This document shows positions 36,106 through 43,501 of a stretch of DNA of 64,000 nucleotides, piece by piece (position 1 is the first letter of the stretch; the number at the start of each line of letters is the position of its first letter). The notes below the pieces were generated by a model. The model did not search any database, was not told the origin of the DNA, and worked only from the letters and a program-made list of their open reading frames with translations. This DNA is from JABSSA01 sp039960995. Its GTDB lineage: Bacteria; Pseudomonadota; Alphaproteobacteria; Rhodobacterales; Rhodobacteraceae. Where the stretch lies: the NCBI GenBank assembly GCA_039960995.1, contig JBDVKF010000020.1, forward strand, positions 1-64,000. Direction: 5' to 3'. The translations under genes were made by a program, and so were the position numbers.

Positions 36106-37661
36106 TGCGCGCACCGTTCATCTGGGTCGTTGGGCTTGCGGCCTCAATCGGCCTTCATGCGGGCGGTGCCGTGCTGTTTCTCGTGACCAACACCCTAAGG
36201 GAACCACCGACACAAACCGGACCCGAAAGCCGCTTCAAATTGGAAACGGTAACCCCGCCAACAGAAGACGCACAAGCGCAGGTCCCAGAAGGGCAAAACG
36301 CTGATGCAACCCAACCGCAAGGCACAGCCCTTGACGCAGGCGCGATACCCCAAAGCACAGCAGCCCCCCTCACCCCAAGCCCAGAGGTCGCCACCGACAG
36401 CGCGTCACAGATCACCCAAACGATCAAATCTGACGTCACAACAGACACGATTGCACCGGCGCAAGACCTCGCAAATGAGGTTGAAACCACCACAGCTATT
36501 GCACCGCCAAACACAACCGTTGCGACAGCTGCGCCCAGCACTGTCCAAACCACCAAAGCCCTGACCAGCACCGATGTCCAAGCGATTACCGCAACTCAAG
36601 AAACGCTGGCCTCCGTGACTGCGACGCTCGCTCCGACAATTCTGCCACAGAACACCGCCACACGCCCTGTATCGACACAACAACCCGCCATCACGTCCAA
36701 TCCAGCGCCAACCACCCTGATCGCCCAAGAACAACCCGCACCCAAACCCGCCCAACAGGTCAGTGCAAAAGGCGCTGAAACCGCATCTTTCCAACCCCAA
36801 ACCCAAGCCGCCAAGCAACCCGACCTGCCCGCAACCCAAACCAAAGCAGACACCGCATGGCAATTTGGAGAAAGGCTAGTCACAGACCCAAAAGCGCTTG
36901 CCACCATTCAGGCCTTTATGGCCCCTTCCCAAACCGACAACGCGGATCAGGTCAAAGACAACCTAATAAGCGTGTTGACCCAAACCGACTGCGCCCGAGT
37001 CTCTGCAACGTTCTTGCCAGAAACCGGCACATTGGAAATGCAGGGCCACATCCCGGACCCGGCGTTGCGCGACGGGATCGTGGCAGAGCTTCAAGCCCAG
37101 GTCGGCGACGGAATTGAGGTGACAGCCAATCTCCTGCATCTCCCCAGTCCGCAATGCAATGCGCTCACTGGCATCAGCAATGTCGGACTTCCGCAATCCA
37201 CCGATCAATTCACCGATGATCGCCTGATAGGGTCCTCACCCCACGCACGTGAATATACCTATAGCGCTGGCCAAAGGCTTCAATTTGATCTGGTCGCCCC
37301 AGACTATGACGCGGTCATTTATGTCGACTACTTCGCCGCCGATGGCACAGTCATCCACCTCGTCCCGAACGAACATGTCGCGCTTGAAATATCCCAAGCA
37401 AAATCCCTGATCGGTGTCGGGACAGACGAACCCGGTCAGCCGGGCCTAAAGATCACAATTGGCCCGCCGTATGGCCAGGAAATCGCAGTCGCCTTTGCGG
37501 CGTCACATCCGCTCTATGACGGCCTTCGCCCCATCGTCGAACCGGCAGAGCCCTATTTGACAGATCTGAAAAACCGTATCACCAACGCGCGTGCTGAGCA
37601 CGCGGATTTCAAAGGCGAATGGGTCTATTTTTTCATCACAACCCAAGCTGCGGTTCAGTGA
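36105..37661 (+). CDS. TonB-like energy transducer with a DUF4384-like C-terminal module
   Basis: 518 residues. One membrane segment at about 5-27 (WVVGLAASIGLHAGGAVLFLV) contains SIGLH, the S-x3-H motif by which TonB and TolA contact ExbB/TolQ. A long Pro/Thr/Gln/Ala-rich linker (about 40-245) suits spanning the periplasm. The C-terminal 270 residues resemble a BON-like fold (CARVSATFLPETGTLEMQGHIPDPALRDGIVAELQAQVGDG) followed by a DUF4384-like module (YTYSAGQRLQFDL...YVDYFAADGTVIHLVPN), not a classical TonB C-terminus. A related module ends the T6SS kinase at 5.7-7.9 kb. I infer a dedicated envelope motor for the T6SS or its sensor; the cargo is unknown. Confidence 0.8.
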   Translation: MRAPFIWVVGLAASIGLHAGGAVLFLVTNTLREPPTQTGPESRFKLETVTPPTEDAQAQVPEGQNADATQPQGTALDAGAIPQSTAAPLTPSPEVATDSASQITQTIKSDVTTDTIAPAQDLANEVETTTAIAPPNTTVATAAPSTVQTTKALTSTDVQAITATQETLASVTATLAPTILPQNTATRPVSTQQPAITSNPAPTTLIAQEQPAPKPAQQVSAKGAETASFQPQTQAAKQPDLPATQTKADTAWQFGERLVTDPKALATIQAFMAPSQTDNADQVKDNLISVLTQTDCARVSATFLPETGTLEMQGHIPDPALRDGIVAELQAQVGDGIEVTANLLHLPSPQCNALTGISNVGLPQSTDQFTDDRLIGSSPHAREYTYSAGQRLQFDLVAPDYDAVIYVDYFAADGTVIHLVPNEHVALEISQAKSLIGVGTDEPGQPGLKITIGPPYGQEIAVAFAASHPLYDGLRPIVEPAEPYLTDLKNRITNARAEHADFKGEWVYFFITTQAAVQ

Positions 37662-37701
37662 GACAAAAGACCGGCCTTTGCGTTAGTCGCCCCCCTGCCC
37701 T

Positions 37702-38892
37702 TCACGAAATATCGGCAGGGTCATCCTGTGAAACGTCAGGGCTCAGCTCGCTCCAGAATTCAAAAATCGCATCCGCATTCAACGCAGACATCCAACCAAA
37801 ACGCTCAAAATCGTATCGAAGGTTAGGATCCTGCAACCCGCTTAGGAACAACCTCTTATCCGCATCGCGCTGTGTCGGGGTGCGCGCATTGACTGCGGCC
37901 TGAATCCGCCCCAACCGCTGCGCCCGATGCCCCGTTGGTTTCAAGTCTTCTACTGGCGCGCCGTCCTCATAGGAATCGCGCAACGCCGCAGACAGGTATT
38001 TGACCGGACTGCGCACATTTTGCATGCCCTGCACATAGCCTAACTTGCGATTCAACGATGCTTCGCCATGTTCGCTGATCCATTGCCGGGCAAGACGGTC
38101 GCTTGCACCGATGCCCCGTAGACGCGCGTAAGTATCGCTTTGTCGCGCGCCTGTTCCATCATCCAGATCAATCATCGCCAATTGAGGGTTGCGGGTAATT
38201 TTGAACCGGATGTCGCTGACTTGGCGACCGCGTTTGCGGGTCTCGGGCGTGACCACAATATCGCTGACTTTGTTGACCTCTGTCACCGCCGGTTTGATGA
38301 TTTTTGCATTCAGGTGCTTATAGCTTTGATAATATTCGGACGCATCCACGCCCATAAGCCGTCGAAAAATCTCGAGAGGCCACCAACCTGTGCTGCCCGT
38401 GTTCACAAATCGAAAACAGTTTTCATACAAAGCCAGAGCGTGCCCGCCGGTGAACTTACGTTGTATGTTCAGATTGATCAGCGCAAAGACCTTTGGATCG
38501 TGCAGCTTTTCGGCCAAAGCGGGCGAATAGGCATATTCGCACACCCCGTCCTTCAGCTTGGCATAGCTCAACAACGACGACACGCCCCATTCTTGGCGCC
38601 CCTTGTCGTCCAGCATGTCCCATTCGGCGACCGTCTCCGACAAGCCGCGCAACGCCGCCTTCAATGTGTCTGTGTCGTTCGAATTATAGCCGATCATAAG
38701 GCACAGCGTACGCGCATCAATCTGATGCGAAGGCCGATTGATCAGCGTGTCATACGCGTTCAACAACAGCACATTCGACAATTTGCGCTGCAACAAAGTC
38801 AGCTTGCCAGACACATGAATCGCCGCCACATTCTTTTTGACGCTGTCCCGCCGCAGCGAACCCGTCAGCTTATCTTTTGGAATCGAATCCAT
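37702..38892 (-). CDS. repB: Plasmid replication initiator, Rep_3 (RepB) family
   Basis: 396 residues with the paired winged-helix layout of Rep_3 initiators: VSGKLTLLQRKLSNVLLLNAYDTL opens the first winged helix, and the second lies around SGGHALALYENCFRF and the FRRLMGVDASEYYQSYKHLNAKIIKPAVTEVN segment, in which the recognition helix is expected. A basic C-terminal extension follows. Such proteins bind iterons at the adjacent origin and usually repress their own promoter. The 22-bp iteron array at 39092-39201, an inverted half-copy at 39009-39024 and a strong promoter at 38913-38942 are all directly upstream. The gene converges with the TonB-like gene. Confidence 0.85.
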   Translation of the reverse strand: MDSIPKDKLTGSLRRDSVKKNVAAIHVSGKLTLLQRKLSNVLLLNAYDTLINRPSHQIDARTLCLMIGYNSNDTDTLKAALRGLSETVAEWDMLDDKGRQEWGVSSLLSYAKLKDGVCEYAYSPALAEKLHDPKVFALINLNIQRKFTGGHALALYENCFRFVNTGSTGWWPLEIFRRLMGVDASEYYQSYKHLNAKIIKPAVTEVNKVSDIVVTPETRKRGRQVSDIRFKITRNPQLAMIDLDDGTGARQSDTYARLRGIGASDRLARQWISEHGEASLNRKLGYVQGMQNVRSPVKYLSAALRDSYEDGAPVEDLKPTGHRAQRLGRIQAAVNARTPTQRDADKRLFLSGLQDPNLRYDFERFGWMSALNADAIFEFWSELSPDVSQDDPADIS

Positions 38893-38912
38893 AGCCTGCT
38901 CGTTTTTTATGT

Positions 38913-38942
38913 ATTATAGCTTTAAAGGAACCAAGCCGTCAA
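38913..38942 (-). promoter_or_regulatory. repB promoter
   Basis: On the minus strand TTGACG (38942-38937) and a perfect TATAAT (38918-38913) are separated by 18 bases, with the repB start 20 bases beyond. A GGTACC piece of the iteron core lies at 38952-38957 just upstream of the -35 box, and a nearly complete inverted iteron at 39009-39024, both suitable for autoregulation by RepB. Confidence 0.7.
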
Positions 38943-39008
38943 AACCTATCGGGTACCTTAATTTAGACCATCTTGATCCCGTTCATTGAGGCATGTCTTT
39001 CGGTTATA

Positions 39009-39024
39009 GGAACCCAAATACGGG
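39009..39024 (-). repeat. Inverted iteron copy
   Basis: Read on the minus strand, CCCGTATTTGGGTTCC matches the iteron CCTGTATTTTGGTACC at 13 of 16 positions. Its opposite orientation relative to the array, between array and repB promoter, is the common arrangement for initiator autorepression or origin handcuffing. Confidence 0.65.
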
Positions 39025-39091
39025 ATCGATTGTGCGTGGATGTTTCACGACGTGGTCAAAACAGGCTCTAAACAATGCAAATCAGGCTCTA

Positions 39092-39201
39092 CCCGCGAAT
39101 CGGTGCCTTATTCCCTGATCACGGATACCTCTCATCCTGTATTTTGGTACCCTTTAACCCGCAAATTGGTTCGGTTGGTCCTGTATATTGGTCCGCAACA
39201 C
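39092..39201 (+). repeat. Iteron array: five 22-bp direct repeats (replication origin)
   Basis: Units start at 39092, 39114, 39136, 39158 and 39180, an exact 22-base period (two helical turns). Cores are CCCGCGAATCGGTGCC, CCTGATCACGGATACC, CCTGTATTTTGGTACC, CCCGCAAATTGGTTCG and CCTGTATATTGGTCCG, i.e. CCYGNANNNNGGTNCC with the second unit the most degenerate. A sixth, weaker match (TTTTGGTA) lies at 39211-39218, out of register. These are the expected RepB binding sites. Confidence 0.8.
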
Positions 39202-39212
39202 GCGGTAACCTT

Positions 39213-39339
39213 TTGGTATTGCAATAGTTTTTTAGCTTAAAGATTCTAAATTCTTACAAGAATCTATACATTTGTTGCGTGTCTTTAGGTTTCGTGACGA
39301 AACAACTTAGAAATTCACATCATATCGCAGATGTGCGAT
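39213..39339. other. AT-rich origin segment with two palindromes upstream of parA
   Basis: Next to the iterons the sequence becomes strongly AT-rich (about 39213-39275), a suitable unwinding element. It holds AGATTCT (39241-39247) / AGAATCT (39259-39265), with TTCTTACAAGAA nested between them. Closer to parA is ATCGCA-GATG-TGCGAT at 39324-39339. One of these palindromes may be the partition site or the ParA/ParB operator. No clear DnaA box was found. Confidence 0.5.
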
Positions 39340-39385
39340 GTTTGTTGAAAGATCATATAAAATATAAACCACAGGCGCAGTATTC

Positions 39386-40768
39386 ATGAAAGACCAAGCG
39401 ACCCCCCCGCCATATTTCAACATCTCTCCTTCCGAGGCTGCTGGCAAGCTTTCTGATCCAGTTACGACGGGGCGATTTGCAAAGGCCGCGAATTTCGCGA
39501 GCCGTGGCCGAGATGACCTTGCCCGACGTGGGTATGCTCCGGATGGCACAAAACGGTTGCGAAAATTCTCGACTTGGGAGGTTTGTAAATTTCTGATCCC
39601 GATTGCCCCAGCCCATTTTCGGCGCGTCCTGAAAAAGAACCCTGACCTTCCACAAGGCACAGGTGAAGGTGGCGCGAAATGGTTCAGTCTGGATGATGTG
39701 CTGACTCTGCGAGCCCATTTTGCGCGCGAAGGGTCTTCGGGCAAGGAATATTTACCTTGGCGCCCCGAAGGCTTGGATGCCAAGGTCGTCGCCGTGGCTA
39801 ATTTCAAGGGCGGTGTTGGTAAAACATCGACCTGTGCACATCTAGCCATGAGCGCTGCTTTGGACGGGTACAGGGTCCTTGTGATCGATTTGGACAGCCA
39901 AGGGTCATTAACATCGATCATGGGCGGCAAAGTTGAAAACGAATGGCAAACCGTATTCCCCCTGATGGCCAAGCATTTTGCGGCCCACGCGGCCACAGAA
40001 AACAAGGTCCGCGCAGCGGCTGGCAAGCCTGAGATACCATTCGATGAAACCCTGACCGAAGCGTCAGAGATCAAGGCCGAAGACGTTATTCAATCCACGC
40101 ACTGGCCCAATATCGATTTGATCGGCGCTCAGCTGAATCTCTATTGGGCGGAATTTCAAGTGCCCGTTTGGCGGATGCAACATCGTGGCTGGCCCCTGTG
40201 GGACGCCCTGACTGGGTTCCTCGAGGATGAAGGAATCCTGAGCCAATACGACATCATTTTCATCGATACGCCACCCGCCCTGGGTTACCTGACGATCAAC
40301 GCATTGGCGGCTGCGGATATCCTTTTGGTTCCGCTTGGAGCTTCATTTTTGGAGTTTGATTCAACAGGTCGTTTTTTTGATATGTTGTATTCGACATTCG
40401 CCTCAATCGAGGATGGCGAAAACCGGAATCGGCTGGCGGCTGGCCTGCCGGAAATGCGGTTTGAATGGGACGCGGTGCGCGCTTTGATCACTCGATTTGA
40501 TGCGGGGCAGCAGACGGATTTGGCGAATGTGGTCCAAGCCTATTTCGGAGATTTTATGACCACCTATCGACAAGATTTAACTGCGATGGTCGGCCAAGCG
40601 GGTGAGCAGGTGTCGGGTATTTACGAAGCTGATTACCGAGATTTTAATCGGGACACGTATGTCCGAGGCCGGGAAACATTTGACCGCACATGGGCCGAGG
40701 TCAAAGAGCTGATACTTGGAAGTTGGTGGAAAGACATGGCGATGACGAATGAAGAGGGGGAGGGATAA
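39386..40768 (+). CDS. parA: ParA-family partition ATPase (RepA-like, with N-terminal helix-turn-helix)
   Basis: 460 residues. The N-terminal 130 residues form a DNA-binding region (STWEVCKFLIPIAPAHFRRVLKKNPDLPQGTGEGGAKWFSLDDV) as in plasmid RepA/ParA proteins, used for autoregulation. The Walker-type ATPase follows: deviant Walker A KGGVGKTS (about 142-149), the VLVIDLDSQGSL motif, and IIFIDTPPALGYLTINAL (Walker B region). It positions plasmid copies with ParB before division. It sits downstream of the origin and three bases ahead of parB. Confidence 0.93.
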   Translation: MKDQATPPPYFNISPSEAAGKLSDPVTTGRFAKAANFASRGRDDLARRGYAPDGTKRLRKFSTWEVCKFLIPIAPAHFRRVLKKNPDLPQGTGEGGAKWFSLDDVLTLRAHFAREGSSGKEYLPWRPEGLDAKVVAVANFKGGVGKTSTCAHLAMSAALDGYRVLVIDLDSQGSLTSIMGGKVENEWQTVFPLMAKHFAAHAATENKVRAAAGKPEIPFDETLTEASEIKAEDVIQSTHWPNIDLIGAQLNLYWAEFQVPVWRMQHRGWPLWDALTGFLEDEGILSQYDIIFIDTPPALGYLTINALAAADILLVPLGASFLEFDSTGRFFDMLYSTFASIEDGENRNRLAAGLPEMRFEWDAVRALITRFDAGQQTDLANVVQAYFGDFMTTYRQDLTAMVGQAGEQVSGIYEADYRDFNRDTYVRGRETFDRTWAEVKELILGSWWKDMAMTNEEGEG

Positions 40769-40771
40769 CAC

Positions 40772-41857
40772 ATGGCGAAGCGACGCAAACTTTCCGCACC
40801 AAGTGAAGCTGATCTGGAACGTCTAGAAAAAGAGTTTCGCGGCGAAACCCAAACGGCTTCTCCAATGGCCCCGATTGCGCAAGTGGCTGCGGAACAAGCT
40901 ATGGACGCCCCTGTAATTACCCCGCAAGACCGCGTTGAAACCGCTGAATTAGCGGCGTTCAAGGACAAGGAACAACGCGGTTTGATGCTGGTTGAAATTC
41001 CGGTATCGGCGATAAACCCTACGGAAATCTTTCGCGACCGAACGGTACTGGACAAGGCCGAGTTGGATGAACTGAGATTGTCGATTGCCGCAACAGGTTT
41101 ACGTTTGCCGATCGAAGTTTTTCGTAAAACCAATGCCGGGCAGGGCGATTATCAATATGGGTTGATTTCCGGCTATCGACGTCTTTTGGCGGTGAGCGAG
41201 CTTAAGGACCTGACGGGCGATGACAAATACAGTTCGATCAAAGCCATCGTGCGCGAGATGGACAATACCCAAGCCAGTCTGGCGGCGATGGTTGAGGAAA
41301 ATGAAATCAGAGCCAATGTCAGCCAATATGAGCGGGGCAGGGTGGCTGCGGTCGCGGCGCAAAGCGGCTTTTATTCCAATATTGAAGACGCTGTAAATCA
41401 GTTGTTCCCGGTTGCATCGAAAGCCAAGCGATCAAAGGTTCGGTCCTTTGCCCTCATTTTCGAAGAGCTGGGTGATATGCTTGAGTTTCCAGAAAAAATA
41501 ACAGAAAAACAAGGGCTTAGATTATCTTCTGCCTTGCGATCAGGGTTTGAAAAACCGATACGGGATGCATTGTCACGGGCGTTGCCAGAAAGCCCAAAGG
41601 ACGAATGGCTGGTAATCGAAAGTGCCTTGATAGAGCTCGAACAAGACCAGTCAACGTCCGAACCCAGTAGGGGAGGGCGCCCAAAAACCCGGATGCCGCC
41701 GACCGCACAGCGCACCACGTCCAACGGGTTTCACATTGCATGGGGTCAAGACAAACAAGACTATTTGATCCGCATCAATGGGGAACAAATGGACCGGGAA
41801 ATTCTGGAATTGCTGATTGATAATGTGGCTCATTTGCTGGATCGGGCGACATCGTAA
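40772..41857 (+). CDS. parB: ParB-family centromere-binding protein
   Basis: 361 residues. ParB/Srx N-terminal domain at about 70-165: VEIPVSAINPTEIFRDR, ELRLSIAATGLRLPIEVF and the nucleotide-binding GLISGYRRLLA. A central helix-turn-helix region follows (ENEIRANVSQYERGRVAAVAAQSGFYSNIEDAVNQLFP), then a C-terminal dimerisation part. It binds the partition site and stimulates ParA. The protein resembles RepB of repABC replicons, but no RepC gene is present; replication is provided by the Rep_3 initiator instead. Confidence 0.92.
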   Translation: MAKRRKLSAPSEADLERLEKEFRGETQTASPMAPIAQVAAEQAMDAPVITPQDRVETAELAAFKDKEQRGLMLVEIPVSAINPTEIFRDRTVLDKAELDELRLSIAATGLRLPIEVFRKTNAGQGDYQYGLISGYRRLLAVSELKDLTGDDKYSSIKAIVREMDNTQASLAAMVEENEIRANVSQYERGRVAAVAAQSGFYSNIEDAVNQLFPVASKAKRSKVRSFALIFEELGDMLEFPEKITEKQGLRLSSALRSGFEKPIRDALSRALPESPKDEWLVIESALIELEQDQSTSEPSRGGRPKTRMPPTAQRTTSNGFHIAWGQDKQDYLIRINGEQMDREILELLIDNVAHLLDRATS

Positions 41858-41963
41858 CCTGACTGACCTGATCGGCCGCAGGCGAAGGTCGTCCGGGTCG
41901 TCCCGATTGGGTGCACCGCTTTCCTTATGTAGGATGGGGATTTGGCAGAGATATTCGCAACCA

Positions 41964-41993
41964 TTGACATGTACGGCGTTATACCGTACGTAT
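41964..41993 (+). promoter_or_regulatory. Promoter and operator of the DUF1778-GNAT toxin-antitoxin pair
   Basis: TTGACA at 41964-41969 is a consensus -35 box. The inverted repeat GTACGG (41971-41976) / CCGTAC (41984-41989), spaced by seven bases, lies over the spacer and -10 region, where the antitoxin should bind. The -10 box (near ACGTAT at 41988-41993) is not clear-cut. The antitoxin start is 19 bases downstream. Confidence 0.6.
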
Positions 41994-42011
41994 CCAGATA
42001 AGGAGAATGAC

Positions 42012-42320
42012 ATGTTTGCAATTGAAACAGTGACCCCGACAGCGGGCAAGATGGAAGCCCGCAAAGAGTTGCGTATGCACCGTGCAGATGAAGAACGTAT
42101 CCGGGCAGCTGCAGCAGCGACTGGCCTACAAGAAGCTGATTTCATTCGTCAAGCGGCGCTTCTGCGTGTTCAAGAAATAGAGCAACGCGTTTCATTGTCC
42201 GTTCTGCCAGCTGAGGCGTTTGATGCGTTCAAAGGCGCAGTTGAAGCTTCGGGCAAGGTCGTGCCTGGCTTGCAAAAAGCTGCAGAAGCATCGAAAGGCC
42301 TTTTGAAGGATGCCAGTTGA
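42012..42320 (+). CDS. DUF1778 (TacA-like) ribbon-helix-helix antitoxin
   Basis: 102 residues from the ATG at 42012, preceded by AAGGAG eight bases upstream. The segment KMEARKELRMHRADEERIRAAAAATGLQEADFIRQAALLRVQEI is the ribbon-helix-helix fold of DUF1778 antitoxins. The rest (SVLPAEAFDAFKGAVEASG) is the toxin-binding tail. It would neutralise the GNAT toxin and repress the operon by binding the palindrome just upstream. It overlaps the toxin gene by 11 bases. Confidence 0.88.
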   Translation: MFAIETVTPTAGKMEARKELRMHRADEERIRAAAAATGLQEADFIRQAALLRVQEIEQRVSLSVLPAEAFDAFKGAVEASGKVVPGLQKAAEASKGLLKDAS

Positions 42321-42864
42321 TGCAGCGGCGTCCTTTGCCACTCTGACACTCGCTAAATTTGACAAAAATACTCACGACCGCAGCGCGTTTAGCTGTGGTT
42401 TTGAGCCAATCGATAATTTTCTCAAATCATCCCTGACGGACCAAATAAAGGCCGGAATGGTCGCGGCCTGGATCGCAACGACCGAGGATGATCCGACCGT
42501 GCTTGGTTTCTATACACTTGGGGCAATGGCCGTTCGGTCCGAATTTGGCCCGGCCAAATGGCAACGTAGCAGGGTGCCAGATGTGCCTGTCATCTATATC
42601 CGCGCCGTCGCTGTTCGAAAGGATATGCAGGGTAAAGGCCTTGGCTCGGCCCTTGTTATCGACGCCATGAAGCGATGTGACGCTATTTCCACGCAGATGG
42701 GGGCAGCCGCCATTGTATTGGATGTCTTGGAAGACGATGCGTTTGAAAAAAGATGGGCATTTTATAGAGATCTCGGTTTCGCACCTCTCGGGGACCCAAC
42801 CAACAAACATCGTGTGTTCATATCAATGGCCGATGTGCGGGCCACTCTGGGGGCAGGGGACTAG
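42310..42864 (+). CDS. GNAT-family acetyltransferase toxin (TacT-like)
   Basis: 184 residues. It begins with the TacT-type N-terminus (LAKFDKNTHDRSAFSCGFEPIDNFLK), then VLGFYTLGAMAV, the acetyl-CoA pyrophosphate loop in VRKDMQGKGLGSALV (Q/R-x2-G-x-G/A) and the late FEKRWAFYRDLGFAPL. Such toxins acetylate the amino group of charged tRNAs and block translation. Together with the antitoxin directly after parAB it is a plasmid-stability device. Confidence 0.9.
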   Translation: MPVDAAASFATLTLAKFDKNTHDRSAFSCGFEPIDNFLKSSLTDQIKAGMVAAWIATTEDDPTVLGFYTLGAMAVRSEFGPAKWQRSRVPDVPVIYIRAVAVRKDMQGKGLGSALVIDAMKRCDAISTQMGAAAIVLDVLEDDAFEKRWAFYRDLGFAPLGDPTNKHRVFISMADVRATLGAGD

Positions 42865-43049
42865 AGGGTGAAAATGTAGACGTACGATTTCTGCGTTAAT
42901 CGATCAAATCCATTAGGGCGGTTAGCTGGCTAGAGTGACCCGGTTCGGTCGGCCATTTGCAGTTGACTTACAAAGTGCAAACTTCGCGATGGGGTTGACT
43001 GAAAATCCGTTGGTGCGCATGATAGCCTTTTACTAAAATGGATTAAGAA

Positions 43050-43481
43050 ATGGCGAAGCCATCAAAGCCGCATAATCTGAGTAAGAAATTCTTGATGGGT
43101 GTCGCGTTGTCAGCAATTCCGCTCGCAGGGTGCACTTCGATTGTGCCAACTGATGGGACAGCCGCCAATACACCGGTTGGAACCAGTGTGTCTGCGACAG
43201 CTGAAGAAGCGGCACTTTTTAAACGGGCAAATAGCTTGCGTACCGTTGCCGCAGCCGAGCAGTTTTTGCGCGCCTATCCGGACAGCGAGCTGGTGCGAAG
43301 TTTGCTGACGAGATTGCCACAATCGACCTTGCGTGGCATTGACGGTGAGGTGGTCGATGAAATCCCTCGATCGGTCATCAACAGTTTGCCTTTTAACGTT
43401 AAGCAAGCTCTTGCTGTGCAGACTGAGCGACAGGGCAATGTCTCGGGTAATTCTGGTCCATCTGACGGCTATAGCGGTTAA
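43050..43481 (+). CDS. Small lipoprotein with one FxxxYPxG-type repeat
   Basis: 143 residues. An N-terminal signal peptide with lipobox (SAIPLAGC) indicates a lipid-anchored periplasmic or outer-membrane protein. The mature part has one helical repeat, AAAEQFLRAYPDSELVRSLL, matching the repeats of the three caspase-like proteins of this window (for example FMRDFPDGNFASVAEL). This similarity is the only functional hint; the protein may interact with them or with the glycosyltransferase encoded 20 bases downstream. A weak Shine-Dalgarno (AAGAA) precedes the ATG. Confidence 0.75.
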   Translation: MAKPSKPHNLSKKFLMGVALSAIPLAGCTSIVPTDGTAANTPVGTSVSATAEEAALFKRANSLRTVAAAEQFLRAYPDSELVRSLLTRLPQSTLRGIDGEVVDEIPRSVINSLPFNVKQALAVQTERQGNVSGNSGPSDGYSG

Positions 43482-43501
43482 TACGTGCTGAGAAACTGGG
43501 T

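Noticed and set aside
37693..37720. Inverted repeat CCCTGCC / GGCAGGG between the TonB-like gene and repB as a bidirectional terminator
   Set aside because: The loop is 14 bases, no T-run follows on either strand, and it overlaps the repB stop codon; too weak to call.
38942..38957. Additional iteron next to the repB promoter
   Set aside because: Only the GGTACC end matches; the first half does not fit the repeat core, so it is mentioned as a partial site only.
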